A stretch of 64,000 nucleotides of DNA from Caldovatus sediminis (lineage in GTDB: Bacteria > Pseudomonadota > Alphaproteobacteria > Acetobacterales > Acetobacteraceae). Positions within the stretch are counted from its first letter, which is position 1; each line of letters begins with the position of its first letter. The notes under the pieces were generated by a model. It was given only the letters and a program-made list of their open reading frames with translations. It searched no databases and was not told where the DNA came from. Both the position numbers and the translations under genes were made by a program. Shown here in pieces: positions 27,970 through 36,818 of the stretch. The stretch lies in assembly GCF_014644455.1 (NCBI RefSeq), contig NZ_BMKS01000013.1:57743-121742 (forward strand), written 5' to 3'.

Positions 27970-28609
27970 CGGCGATCTCCTCCGGGCAGCCGAGGCCGCG
28001 CAGCAGGAAGGCGACGAGCTCGTCCTCGGCCTCCGGCCCGTCGAGGGCGTGGCGCAGCCGCCAGCGGCGCAGCGCGAGCATCACCGGCAGGAAGGTCACG
28101 ATGTCGGCGGCGAGCCGCGGCGCCCCGTCGATCGCCATGCCGTCGCGGCGCGCCGCCTCGATGAGCCCGCCGAACAGGCGGATGAAGGCGTCGGTCTGGG
28201 CGAGGACCGCGTGCAGCGAGTCGCGGCCGAGCGCGTGCGTCTCCTGGTAGATCAGGCGGATGTCGGCGTGCCGCTCGCGCATGGCGCGGACGAAGGCGCG
28301 GATCGCGGCGCGGAGCCGCGCGCGCGGATCCGACAGGCCCTCGATCGCGCGCTCGACGTCGGCCGTGTAGCGGGCGGTCAGGTCCTGATGGACGAGGTAG
28401 AGGATGTCGTCCTTCGAGCGGATGTAGTTGTAGAGCGTTCCCTGGGTGAGGCCGGCGGCCTCGGCCACGTCGCGGATGGTCGCGGTGTGGAAGCCCTTCT
28501 CGCGGAACACCCGCGCCGCGGCCTCCGCGATCCGGGCGCGGCGCGCCTGGACCAGGGCCTCGTCCTTGATCTGGGCGGCGATGACGCGGGGCGCGGGCGC
28601 GGTCGACAC
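27959..28609 (-). CDS. TetR-family transcriptional regulator
   Basis: A 216-residue regulator with an N-terminal HTH: ARIAEAAARVFREKGFHTATIRDVAEAAGLTQGTLYNYIRSKDDIL (about residues 24-68). An alpha-helical ligand domain follows. I chose the GTG at 28609, which has GGAGG 9 bases upstream; the frame continues further but without a good site. First gene of the operon ending at 20199. It probably represses the whole unit and itself through the site at 28667-28684, and is released by an acid or its CoA ester, as in related fatty-acid and aromatic-acid regulators. Confidence 0.88.
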   Translation of the reverse strand: MSTAPAPRVIAAQIKDEALVQARRARIAEAAARVFREKGFHTATIRDVAEAAGLTQGTLYNYIRSKDDILYLVHQDLTARYTADVERAIEGLSDPRARLRAAIRAFVRAMRERHADIRLIYQETHALGRDSLHAVLAQTDAFIRLFGGLIEAARRDGMAIDGAPRLAADIVTFLPVMLALRRWRLRHALDGPEAEDELVAFLLRGLGCPEEIADGS

Positions 28610-28666
28610 GATGGGCGGCCTCCGGGGCGCATCCTCGCGCGGATCGGCGGACCTGCCAAGGAAAAT

Positions 28667-28684
28667 TGAGTGAGCGCCCAATCA
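28667..28684. promoter_or_regulatory. Candidate TetR operator
   Basis: An 18-bp imperfect palindrome, tgagtgagc/gcccaatca, in which 7 of 9 positions are symmetric. It lies 58 bp upstream of the TetR gene start in the only AT-richer patch of the region. It resembles the TGAxTGA...TCAxTCA sites of TetR-type acyl-CoA regulators. The assignment is by shape and position only. Confidence 0.5.
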
Positions 28685-28983
28685 TCGCCGGCGCGCAGCC
28701 GCCGCATGCCCGCGGCGCCGCTGTCTGCGGGCGGCAGCCACCCGCCTGACGCCGGGCGCGGATGGGCGAAGCGGAGCGGAGGGCCGTCGCGCCGGGCGTC
28801 TCCGGGGTCGGAGCGCGGGTGCGGCAGCGCATGGACACCCGCCCCGCCGCGGCGGGGCGGGCCGGGAATGCCGGGACGCCCGGGAGCCGGACGGCGCGGC
28901 CGGGCCGGGGCCGATGCCGCACCAGCGCGGGCGCGCGGCGAAGATTGGGGGGCGGTGTTGGCGGACTGCCCCTAATTGAGGGC

Positions 28984-29508
28984 ATGGCCCCCGATCCGAC
29001 CCCATCCCCGCCCGCGCGCCGCGTCCACCGCCACCCGCTCCGCGTGTACTTCGAGGACACCGACGCCGGGGGGATGGCCTATCACGCCTCCTACCTCCGC
29101 TGGGCCGAGCGGGCGCGGACCGAGTCCCTGCGCGCCCTAGGATTGCCACACCGGCAGATGATGGACCGCCACCACTGTTTACTCGTGGTGCGCCGCGTCG
29201 AAGTGGAGTATTTCCGGCCGGCCCGGCTGGACGAGTCGCTGGTGGTGGAGACTGCCGTCCTGCGCGTCACCGGGGCCCAGCTCGTCGTCGAGCAGCGGGT
29301 GTGCCGCGCGGCGGCGGGGCCGGGGGAGGACCGGCCGGAGGCAGCGGGGGAGGAGCTGGCCCGGCTGGTCGTCGGGCTGGTCTGCGTGGCCCAGGGCAGC
29401 CTGCGCCCCGCGCCGATCCCGGAGCCGTGGCGGACGAGCCTCCGCGGCCTGGTCTCGACGCCCGCCGGGGGCGGCGGGCCCGGGGCCGGGCGGCGGCGGG
29501 CGGTGTGA
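28984..29508 (+). CDS. ybgC: Acyl-CoA thioesterase YbgC (Tol-Pal associated)
   Basis: A 174-residue hot-dog thioesterase. The active-site segment YFEDTDAGGMAYHASYLRWAERARTE starts at about residue 22 and contains the conserved Asp. It hydrolyses acyl-CoA and is nearly always the first gene of the tol-pal cluster. The C-terminus beyond residue 155 is a Gly/Arg-rich tail. The ATG follows a GAGGG site. There are 138 bp to tolQ. Confidence 0.9.
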   Translation: MAPDPTPSPPARRVHRHPLRVYFEDTDAGGMAYHASYLRWAERARTESLRALGLPHRQMMDRHHCLLVVRRVEVEYFRPARLDESLVVETAVLRVTGAQLVVEQRVCRAAAGPGEDRPEAAGEELARLVVGLVCVAQGSLRPAPIPEPWRTSLRGLVSTPAGGGGPGAGRRRAV

Positions 29509-29646
29509 CTTATTCGGAGCGGGACGGCCGGCGGCCCGTCGGGGGGCGGACGCCGCCGCCGATCGCCGCAGGGCGCGGGCCTGGACCCGGGGGGGCTTGG
29601 GGACTAGGCAGCCGCCGCGCCGCAGGGGACCGAAGGAGGACCAGGC

Positions 29647-30483
29647 TTGGACCGCACCGTGACCGCGACCGCGCTCGGCCAGGCGCCGCACGACCTCTCG
29701 CTCTGGGGCCTGTTCCTGCAGGCCGACTGGGTGGTGAAGGCGGTGATGATCCTGCTGCTGCTCGCCAGCGTCTGGGTCTGGGCCGTGGTGTTCGACAAGA
29801 TCGCGACGCTGCGCCGCGTCAACCGCGCCGGCGACGCCTTCGAGGACCGCTTCTGGTCCGGCGGCTCGCTCGAGCAGCTCCACGAGCAGGAGGGCGAGCA
29901 GGCGGCGCATCCGCTCGCCGCCGTGTTCGGCGCCGGCATGCGGGAGTGGCGGCGCAGCGCCGAGCGCGTCGCCGGGGCCTCGGAGCTCGCCGTCGCCGGG
30001 CTCAAGGAGCGGGTGGAGCGGGCGATGGCGGTGACGATCCAGCGCGAGATGGAGCGGCTGGAGCGCTGGATGGTGTTCCTCGCCTCGGTCGGCTCCGCCG
30101 CGCCCTTCATCGGGCTGTTCGGCACGGTGTGGGGGATCATGAACAGCTTCTCGGCGATCGCCGGGATGCAGAACACCAACCTCGCCGTGGTCGCGCCGGG
30201 CATCGCCGAGGCGCTGTTCGCCACCGCCATGGGGCTGGTGGCGGCGATCCCGGCGGTGCTCGCCTACAACAAGCTCAACACCGACCTCGCCCGCTTCGCC
30301 GCGCGGCTCGAGGGCTTCGCGGCGGAGTTCGGGGCGATCCTCTCGCGCCAGGTGGAGGTCGTCGCGGCGCGGCCGCCGGTGGCGGAGGAGGAGCCGGCGC
30401 CGCCGCCGCCGCCGCGGCCGGCGCAGCCCCCGTCGCCGCCCGCGGCGCACCACGCCCCGGCCGTCGCCGCGCGCGGGGGCTAG
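29647..30483 (+). CDS. tolQ: Tol-Pal motor protein TolQ
   Basis: A 278-residue inner-membrane proton-channel protein. It has a first membrane segment (VVKAVMILLLLASVWVWAVV), a cytoplasmic loop, and two further segments with FIGLFGTVWGIMNSF and AEALFATAMGLVAAIPAVLAYN, both carrying the conserved Thr. The start is TTG with an AAGGAGG site. About 35 extra C-terminal residues are proline-rich ([16 protein letters not shown]), predicted to lie in the cytoplasm and not normal for TolQ. It forms the proton channel with TolR. Confidence 0.95.
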   Translation: MDRTVTATALGQAPHDLSLWGLFLQADWVVKAVMILLLLASVWVWAVVFDKIATLRRVNRAGDAFEDRFWSGGSLEQLHEQEGEQAAHPLAAVFGAGMREWRRSAERVAGASELAVAGLKERVERAMAVTIQREMERLERWMVFLASVGSAAPFIGLFGTVWGIMNSFSAIAGMQNTNLAVVAPGIAEALFATAMGLVAAIPAVLAYNKLNTDLARFAARLEGFAAEFGAILSRQVEVVAARPPVAEEEPAPPPPPRPAQPPSPPAAHHAPAVAARGG

Positions 30484-30490
30484 CCGCGCC

Positions 30491-31084
30491 ATGGCCGCCG
30501 CCGTCTTCAAGGGCTCCAGCGTGCGCAACGGCAACGGCCGCCGCGGGCGCTACCGGCCGATGGCCGAGATCAACGTCACGCCCATGGTGGACGTGATGCT
30601 GGTGCTGCTCATCATCTTCATGGTGGCGGCGCCCATGATGACCGTCGGCGTGCCGGTGGACCTGCCGCGCACCAGCGCCAGCCCGCTCAACCAGGAGACC
30701 GAGCCGCTCACCGTCACCATCGACGCGCAGAACCGCATCTTCCTGCAGGAGACGGAGGTCGCGCTCGACGCCCTGGTGCCGCAGCTCCAGGCGATCATGC
30801 AGAACCAGCCGCGGGGGGCGCCGGAGCGGCGAATCTTCGTGCGCGGCGACCGCGCGATCCCCTACGGGCGGGTGATGGAGGTGATGGGCACGATCAGCGC
30901 CGCCGGGTTCTCGCGCGTCGCGCTGCTGGCCGAACAGCCCTCGCCGCAGCCCGGCGCGACGCCGCCGGGCGGCGGCGTCCCGGGCGGCGGGGCGGCGCCG
31001 GCGCGGGGCGGGGGGGCGCCCGCGCCCCCGACCGCGCGGCCACCGGCGCGGCCGCAGGCCCAGAGCGGGCCGCCGCGGGGCTGA
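30491..31084 (+). CDS. tolR: Tol-Pal motor protein TolR
   Basis: A 197-residue protein with one membrane segment containing the proton-carrying Asp (INVTPMVDVMLVLLIIFMVAAPMM). The periplasmic ExbD/TolR domain (DAQNRIFLQETEV, RGDRAIPYGRVMEVMGTISAAGF) follows. A C-terminal tail of about 50 residues rich in Pro, Gly and Ala extends beyond the usual length. It starts 7 bp after the tolQ stop. Confidence 0.95.
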   Translation: MAAAVFKGSSVRNGNGRRGRYRPMAEINVTPMVDVMLVLLIIFMVAAPMMTVGVPVDLPRTSASPLNQETEPLTVTIDAQNRIFLQETEVALDALVPQLQAIMQNQPRGAPERRIFVRGDRAIPYGRVMEVMGTISAAGFSRVALLAEQPSPQPGATPPGGGVPGGGAAPARGGGAPAPPTARPPARPQAQSGPPRG

Positions 31085-31101
31085 ACGACGGGCGCGGGGG
31101 C

Positions 31102-32187
31102 ATGGGGGTGCCCGGACGCCTCTTCGGACTGCGCGGGTGGGCGGCCGTCTCGGCGGCGCTGCACCTCGCCGTCGCGCTGCTGGCGCTGTTCGACTACCGG
31201 TTCCGGCGCTTCGAGGAGCCGCCGGAGATGGCGATCGCCGTCGAGCTGGTGGCGGAGCTGCCGCCGCAGCAGGCCCGGGGCGAGCAGCCCGCGCCCGAGG
31301 AGGCGGCCCCAGAGCCGGCGCCCATCCCGCCACCTCCCGCCCCGACCTCGCCGCCGGCGCCGGAGGCGCAGCCGCGGCTGCCCGTCGCGCCGCCGCCGCC
31401 TCCACCGCCTCCGCCGCCGGCGCCGGCCGCGACGCCGACGCCGCCCGCCCCGGCGGCGCCGGCGCCGCAGGTCGCCGCCGCGTCGCCGCCCGCGCCGACC
31501 CCGCCCCTGCCGGTCCCGCCGCCACCTCCGCCGATGCCGGCGCCGCAGGCGGAGGCGCGGCCGCCGCTGCCCCTGCCGCCGCCGCCGGCGCCGCCTCCGC
31601 CTCCGCCGCCGGCGCGTCAGGCCGCCCGCCCGGAGCCGCCGCGGCCCGATCCGCCGCTGCCCCGCCCGCCGGTGCCGCCGCCGCCGCAGCCGAGCCGGGA
31701 GGCCAACGCCCAGGGCCAGACCCCGCCGGTGCCGCGGCCGCAGGAGCGCTCGCGCGAGGTGCTGAACACGCTGGAGCGGCTGCGCACGGCCCAGCGCCAG
31801 ACCGAGCCGCCGCGCGCCCGCCCCAACCCGGCCCCGGCGCCGCCGACCGCCGGCGGCGGCGCGCCGGCCGGGGCGGCGCCGCTCACCGCCGGCGAGATCC
31901 GCGGCCTCGCCGAGCAGATCAGCGAGTGCTGGAACGTGGATCCTGGCATGATGGGACTGGCGGAGATCGTGGTGGAGCTGAAGGTGCAGCTCGACGCGCA
32001 GGGCAACGTGCGCAACGTCGTTCCGGCGAGCGCGATCCCCTCGGATCCGCGCGCGCGGTCGGTCTATGAATCGGCCCGCCGCGCGCTGCTCTCGCCGCAG
32101 TGCAATCCGCTGCGCGTGCCGCCGGACAAGCTGCAGACCGTGATGGCCTCGACCTTCCGATTCAGCCCGAGGGGGCTCGTACGATGA
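31102..32187 (+). CDS. tolA: TolA-type energy transducer with proline-rich spacer
   Basis: A 361-residue protein. A short cytoplasmic N-terminus leads into one membrane segment with the TonB/TolA-type SAALHLAVALLAL motif (His near residue 21). About 200 residues dominated by Pro and Ala follow, with runs of up to nine prolines. The globular C-terminal domain (EIRGLAEQISECWNVDPG ... IVVELKVQLDAQGNVRNVV) matches TolA domain III. In E. coli the spacer is an Ala/Lys-rich helix, so this one is TonB-like in composition. It links the TolQR motor to TolB and Pal across the periplasm. The stop overlaps tolB (ATGA). Confidence 0.88.
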   Translation: MGVPGRLFGLRGWAAVSAALHLAVALLALFDYRFRRFEEPPEMAIAVELVAELPPQQARGEQPAPEEAAPEPAPIPPPPAPTSPPAPEAQPRLPVAPPPPPPPPPPAPAATPTPPAPAAPAPQVAAASPPAPTPPLPVPPPPPPMPAPQAEARPPLPLPPPPAPPPPPPPARQAARPEPPRPDPPLPRPPVPPPPQPSREANAQGQTPPVPRPQERSREVLNTLERLRTAQRQTEPPRARPNPAPAPPTAGGGAPAGAAPLTAGEIRGLAEQISECWNVDPGMMGLAEIVVELKVQLDAQGNVRNVVPASAIPSDPRARSVYESARRALLSPQCNPLRVPPDKLQTVMASTFRFSPRGLVR

Positions 32188-33590
32188 GGACCGATTTGCG
32201 ATTTCCGACATTGACGCGCCGGCGCGCCGCGCTCGGCGCCGGTGCCGCCCTCGCCGCGCCGGGGATCGCGGCCTGGCCGCTTCCCGCGGCGCGCGCCCAG
32301 CAGCCGGCGGCGCAGGGCGGGGGGGCCGCGGGCGCGGTGATCAACATCGAGACCGCGCGCACCAACCCGATCCCGATCGCCATCCCCGACATGGCCGGCG
32401 CGACGCCGGACGCGCAGCGGATCGGGCGCGACATCGCCCGCGTGATCCAGAACAACCTGCGCAACTCCGGCCTGTTCCGCCCGATCGAGCGGGAGGCCTT
32501 CATCCAGACGCCGGAGGCCGCGGCGGCGACGCCGCGCTTCCAGGACTGGCGCGTGATCGGCGCGCAGGCGCTGACGACGGGGCGGGTGGAGGCGGCGGGC
32601 GAGAGGCTGCGCGTCGAGTTCCGGCTGTGGGACGTGCTGCCGGAGCAGCAGCTCCAGGGCACGGCCTTCACCGCGCCGCTGCAGAACTGGCGGCGCATCG
32701 CGCACCTGATCTCCGACGTGATCTACGAGCGGCTGCTCGGCGAGAAGGGCTACTTCGACACCCGCGTCGTCTACGTCTCCGAGACCGGGCCGCGCGACCG
32801 GCGCACGCGGCGACTCGCGATCATGGACCAGGACGGGGAGAACCACCGCTTCCTGACGGACGGCGCCTTCGCCGCGCTGACGCCGCGCTTCCACCCGAAC
32901 TCCGACCGCGTCGCCTTCATGGCCTACCAGGCGCGGGGCGAGCCGCGCGTGGTGCTGCTCGACCTCGGCACCGGGCGGACCGAGGTGCTCGGGAGCTTCC
33001 CCGGCATGACGCTCTCGCCGCGCTTCTCGCCGGACGGGCGGAGCGTGGTGCTGTCGGCGGCGCGCGGAGGGGTCGCGAACATCTACGTCGTCGACCTCGC
33101 CTCGCGGCGGGAGCGGCAGCTCACCTCGGGCGGGGCGCTCGACGTCTCGCCCTGCTACTCGCCCGACGGGACGCAGATCGTGTTCAACTCGGACCGCGGC
33201 GGCGACCAGCAGCTCTACGTGATGGACGCGGACGGGGGGAACGTGCGGCGCATCTCCTTCGGCCGCGGTCGCTACGCGACGCCGGTGTGGTCGCCGCGCG
33301 GCGACCTGATCGCCTTCACCCGGTTCGGCACCGGCAGCTTCGCGATCGGGGTGATGCGGCCCGACGGCTCGGGCGAGCGCATCCTCTCCGAGGGCTGGGC
33401 CATGGAGGGGCCGACCTTCGCGCCGAACGGCCGGGTACTGATGTTCTACCGCGAGACGCCGGCGCGCGACGCGCGCGGCACCGGCTATTCCGCGCGTCTC
33501 GCCTCGATCGACATCGCCGGCTTCAACGAGCGGCAGATCATGACCCCGACCGACGCGACCGACCCGGCCTGGTCGCCGCTGCTGTCGTGA
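32184..33590 (+). CDS. tolB: Tol-Pal periplasmic protein TolB
   Basis: A 468-residue protein with an N-terminal TolB domain (ARTNPIPIAIPDMAG, IARVIQNNLRNSGLF) and a six-bladed WD40-like propeller with repeated RFSPDGRSVVLSAARGG-type blades. The signal peptide reads TRRRAALGAGAALAAPGIAAW, a twin-arginine motif, while TolB is normally Sec-exported. It cycles between TolA and Pal during envelope constriction. The ATG overlaps the tolA stop. Confidence 0.95.
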   Translation: MRTDLRFPTLTRRRAALGAGAALAAPGIAAWPLPAARAQQPAAQGGGAAGAVINIETARTNPIPIAIPDMAGATPDAQRIGRDIARVIQNNLRNSGLFRPIEREAFIQTPEAAAATPRFQDWRVIGAQALTTGRVEAAGERLRVEFRLWDVLPEQQLQGTAFTAPLQNWRRIAHLISDVIYERLLGEKGYFDTRVVYVSETGPRDRRTRRLAIMDQDGENHRFLTDGAFAALTPRFHPNSDRVAFMAYQARGEPRVVLLDLGTGRTEVLGSFPGMTLSPRFSPDGRSVVLSAARGGVANIYVVDLASRRERQLTSGGALDVSPCYSPDGTQIVFNSDRGGDQQLYVMDADGGNVRRISFGRGRYATPVWSPRGDLIAFTRFGTGSFAIGVMRPDGSGERILSEGWAMEGPTFAPNGRVLMFYRETPARDARGTGYSARLASIDIAGFNERQIMTPTDATDPAWSPLLS

Positions 33591-33758
33591 GCGCCGGCCC
33601 CGTGCCTCCCCCCGGTTCCCGCCCGGCCGCCGCGACCCCGCGCTTGACCGGCCGCGGGGCGCGGTTGTAACGGGAGCGAAGCCGTGCAACCGGCGTCGCC
33701 CCCCAGGGCCGCGCCCGGAATCCCGACCGAAACGCGCAGGCAAGGAGCGATTCGCGCG

Positions 33759-34232
33759 ATGAACGCAAAGCTGATGACGGCGCTGGCGGCTGCCGCGCTG
33801 CTGACGGCGTGCGCCGACGACCAGAGCCAGACCGTGAGCGCCGGCGCCGGCGGCGCCGCGCCCGGCCAGATCCGTCCCGGCAGCCAGGAGGACCTGGTGG
33901 CCAATGTCGGCGACCGCGTGTTCTTCGACTTTGACCGCTCGAACATCCGCCCCGACCAGCGCCCCGTGCTCGAGCGGCAGGCGGCCTGGCTGCAGCGCTA
34001 CCCGGAGGTGCAGGTCACGATCGAGGGCCATGCCGACGAGCGCGGCACCCGCGAGTACAACCTCGCCCTCGGCCAGCGCCGCGCCAACGCGGCGCGCGAC
34101 GTGCTGGTCGCCCAGGGCGTCTCGGGCGCCCGCATCCAGACCATCAGCTACGGCAAGGACCGGCCGGCGGCGCTCGGCTCCAACGAGGAGGCCTGGGCCC
34201 AGAACCGCCGCGCGGTGACAGTGGTCCGCTGA
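33759..34232 (+). CDS. pal: Peptidoglycan-associated lipoprotein Pal
   Basis: A 157-residue lipoprotein with lipobox ALLTAC (Cys at about 19) and an OmpA-type domain: FFDFDRSNIRPDQRPVLERQAAWLQRYP, IEGHADERGTREYNLALGQRRANAARD. The Asp and Arg that hold diaminopimelate are present. It tethers the outer membrane to the cell wall. The ATG has an AAGGAG site; a longer frame would destroy the signal. Confidence 0.95.
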   Translation: MNAKLMTALAAAALLTACADDQSQTVSAGAGGAAPGQIRPGSQEDLVANVGDRVFFDFDRSNIRPDQRPVLERQAAWLQRYPEVQVTIEGHADERGTREYNLALGQRRANAARDVLVAQGVSGARIQTISYGKDRPAALGSNEEAWAQNRRAVTVVR

Positions 34233-34499
34233 GTGTGGCGGGGCGTCGCGCCGCCGCCTGGCGGCGAAGCCCCGGGACGCGGTGCCGCGCGTGGCCCGGC
34301 CGCAGCCGGCGATGAGGCGGCACCGCGGGGCGGCCGACCCCGGCGCCGTCGCCGCGGGCGCGGGAGGGGCTTGGTCGGCCCGCGCCATGCGGTGAAGATC
34401 GGCAACCGGCCGCGCCCCGCCCCGCCGCGGCCCCTTCCCGCGGGGAGGCGTGCGCCACGGCGCGGGGGCGGCGTTCGAGCGATGCGGAAGTAGGCGCCC

Positions 34500-35390
34500 A
34501 TGCGGTTCACCTTGCCCGTCCTGGCCCTGACCGCGGCGATGGCCGGCGCCGGGATCGTCCCTCCTTCCGGGCCGGCGCTGGCCCAGATCGAAAGCCGCGA
34601 GGGCATCGCGCTGCAGAACCAGATCCTGCAGCTCCGCGCCGAGCTCGAGCAGCTGCGCCGCGGCGGCAGCGCGCTCGCGGCACCGAGCCTGCCTCCGCCG
34701 GGGCGGGGCGCCGGCGTCGCGCTTCCCGGCGGGCAGGTCGAGCTGCTGAACCAGCTCCTCGACCGAGTCGGTCGGCTCGAGGAGGAGGTGCGAAGCCTGC
34801 GCGGACGGGTGGAGGAGGCGGAGTTCCGCTCCCGCCAGCTCGCCGCCGAGGTGGAGAAGCTGCAGGGGGACATGGACTTCCGGCTCCGGCAGCTGGAGGG
34901 CGGCGGAGCGGCGCGGCCGCCGGGGGCCGGCGCGGCGGCGCCGGCCCGACCGGCCGCCCCGCCGCCCGCCGCCGCGCCCGCGCCGGCGGCCGCGGGCGTG
35001 CCGCGGCCGCCGGAGCGGGCGCTGGCCGAGGGCCAGCAGGCGCTCGCCCGGCGCGACTTCGCCGCCGCCGAGGCGGCGGCGCGCGAGGTGCTCGCCAACC
35101 GCGGCGGCGGGCCGCGCGGGCAGGACGCGCTGCTGCTGCTCGGCGAGGCGCTGCTCGGCAAGGGCGACGCCCAGAACGCCGCGATCGCCTTCGACGACGC
35201 CTACCGCCGCAACCGGCAGAGCGCGCGGGCGCCGGAGGCGCTGCTCGGCCTGGCGACGGCGTTCAACGCCTTCAACGCGCGGCGCGAGGCCTGCGCCACG
35301 CTGGACCAGCTCCGCTCCGAGTTCCCCCGCCTGCCGCAGCCGCTCGCGACGCGGGCGCAGGAGCAGCGGCAGCGCGCGGGCTGCCGCTGA
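34500..35390 (+). CDS. cpoB: Cell division coordinator CpoB (YbgF)
   Basis: A 296-residue periplasmic protein with a signal peptide ending PALAQ. It has a coiled coil in two parts (residues ~30-60 and ~75-125), a Pro/Ala linker, and a C-terminal TPR domain from about residue 165 (ALAEGQQALARRDFAAAEAAAREVL). CpoB couples peptidoglycan synthesis with Tol-driven outer-membrane constriction. It lies 267 bp after pal, and the gap between them shows no credible gene. Confidence 0.9.
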   Translation: MRFTLPVLALTAAMAGAGIVPPSGPALAQIESREGIALQNQILQLRAELEQLRRGGSALAAPSLPPPGRGAGVALPGGQVELLNQLLDRVGRLEEEVRSLRGRVEEAEFRSRQLAAEVEKLQGDMDFRLRQLEGGGAARPPGAGAAAPARPAAPPPAAAPAPAAAGVPRPPERALAEGQQALARRDFAAAEAAAREVLANRGGGPRGQDALLLLGEALLGKGDAQNAAIAFDDAYRRNRQSARAPEALLGLATAFNAFNARREACATLDQLRSEFPRLPQPLATRAQEQRQRAGCR

Positions 35391-35435
35391 CCGGGGCGCG
35401 AGCGGCCGGCCGCCCGGCCGCGGAGGGCCTCGCGG

Positions 35436-36818
35436 ATGGGTGGCGGGCAGGGCGCGGAAGCCGATGGGCGCCTCGCGACCCCGGTGACGGAGGAGGAATT
35501 CGCCGCGCTGATGGCGCCGCTCGGACCGTTCGGGGCGGCGCCAATCCTCGCCGCCGGCGTGTCGGGCGGGCCGCACAGCCTGGCGCTGGCGCTGCTCGCC
35601 GGGCGCTGGGCGGAGGTGCGGGGCGGGCGGCTGCTCGCCCTGGTGGTTGATCACGGGTTGCGGGCCGGCAGCGCGGCCGAGGCCGAGGGGGTCGCGGCGA
35701 TGCTCGCGGGGCGCGGCATCGCCGGCCGGGTGCTGCGGCTCCGGCTCGCGCCGGGCGGGGCGCGGGTCCAGGAGCGGGCGCGGGCGGCGCGGATGGCGGC
35801 GCTGCTCGCCGCCTGCCGGGCGGCGGGCGCGCCCTGGCTGCTGCTCGGGCACCACCGGGGGGACCAAGCGGAGACGGTGCTGTTCCGGGCGTTGCGCGGC
35901 AGCGGCGCGGCGGGGCTGGCGGGGATGGCGCCGGTGCGGGCCGCGGCGGAGGCGATGGTGCTGCGGCCGCTGCTCGACGTGCCGCCGGCGCGGCTGGAGG
36001 CGGTGGTGGCGTGGGCGGGGCTCGTGCCGGTGCGCGACCCGACGAACCTCGATGCCCGCTTCGCCCGCGCGCGCCTGCGCGCGGCGCTCGGCGATCCGGA
36101 GGGGACGGGGACCGCGACGGCGGCGCTGGCCGGCGCGGCGGCGGCCTTTGCGGCACGGCGCGCGGCGGCGGAGGCCGCGGCGGCCGATCGGCTGGCCGCG
36201 GCGATGGCGCTGCGGCCGGAGGGTTTCGCCTGGCTCGATGCGCAAGCGCTGGGGCGCGACGCGGTGGCCGAGGCGGCGCTCGGCGGGCTGCTCGGCCTGC
36301 TCGGCGGCGCGGGGTTTCCGCCGCCGCGGGAGGGAGTGCGGCGGCTGCTGGCGCTGCTCGGCGGGAGCCGGGACGGGACGGGGGCGCGGCGCGGGGCGAC
36401 GCTCGCCGGGGTGCGGCTGCACGCCGCGGCCGAGGCGGCACGGGCGCTGCTCGTGCGGGAGGCGGCGGCGGCGCTGCGCGCCCCGGCGACGGCGGCGGTC
36501 GACGGGGCGGTCTGGGACGGACGCTTCCGGGTGAGCGGGGACGGCGGCGAGGGCTGGACCGTCGCCGCGCTCGGCGCGGCGGGCGTGACGCCGCCGGAGG
36601 CAGCGCGGCTGCGGCGCGCGGCGGCGCGGCGCGGCGTGCCGCGGCTGGCGCTCGCCGCGCTGCCCGCCATCCGGGACGCGGATGGGAGGCTGGTGGCGGT
36701 GCCGGCGCTGGACTATCCGGCCGCGTCGGCGGCGGGCGGGCTCCGGCTCGACTTCGCGCCGGCCGGGGGGCCGCTCGCCGCCTGGGCGGCGCGTCCGGAT
36801 GCCGCGGCGGCCGGGTGA
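35436..36818 (+). CDS. tilS: tRNA(Ile)-lysidine synthase TilS with altered PP-loop
   Basis: A 460-residue protein of normal length with [30 protein letters not shown] and [17 protein letters not shown], all typical of TilS. It modifies C34 of the AUA-reading tRNA with lysine. The ATP-binding PP-loop is SGGPHS (about residues 44-49) where the family has SGGxDS; the His codon is clear in the DNA. Context (cpoB upstream, ftsH downstream) is the standard one, so the assignment is safe. Whether the substitution lowers activity is not known. Confidence 0.88.
   Translation: MGGGQGAEADGRLATPVTEEEFAALMAPLGPFGAAPILAAGVSGGPHSLALALLAGRWAEVRGGRLLALVVDHGLRAGSAAEAEGVAAMLAGRGIAGRVLRLRLAPGGARVQERARAARMAALLAACRAAGAPWLLLGHHRGDQAETVLFRALRGSGAAGLAGMAPVRAAAEAMVLRPLLDVPPARLEAVVAWAGLVPVRDPTNLDARFARARLRAALGDPEGTGTATAALAGAAAAFAARRAAAEAAAADRLAAAMALRPEGFAWLDAQALGRDAVAEAALGGLLGLLGGAGFPPPREGVRRLLALLGGSRDGTGARRGATLAGVRLHAAAEAARALLVREAAAALRAPATAAVDGAVWDGRFRVSGDGGEGWTVAALGAAGVTPPEAARLRRAAARRGVPRLALAALPAIRDADGRLVAVPALDYPAASAAGGLRLDFAPAGGPLAAWAARPDAAAAG

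Noticed and set aside
31320..31720. Short tandem repeats of ccg/gcc units
   Set aside because: They are the poly-proline codons of the TolA spacer, not a microsatellite or CRISPR.
34233..34493. An 86-codon frame directly after pal
   Set aside because: The product is an Arg/Gly/Pro string, it begins at the pal stop without a ribosome-binding site and resembles untranslated GC-rich spacer.
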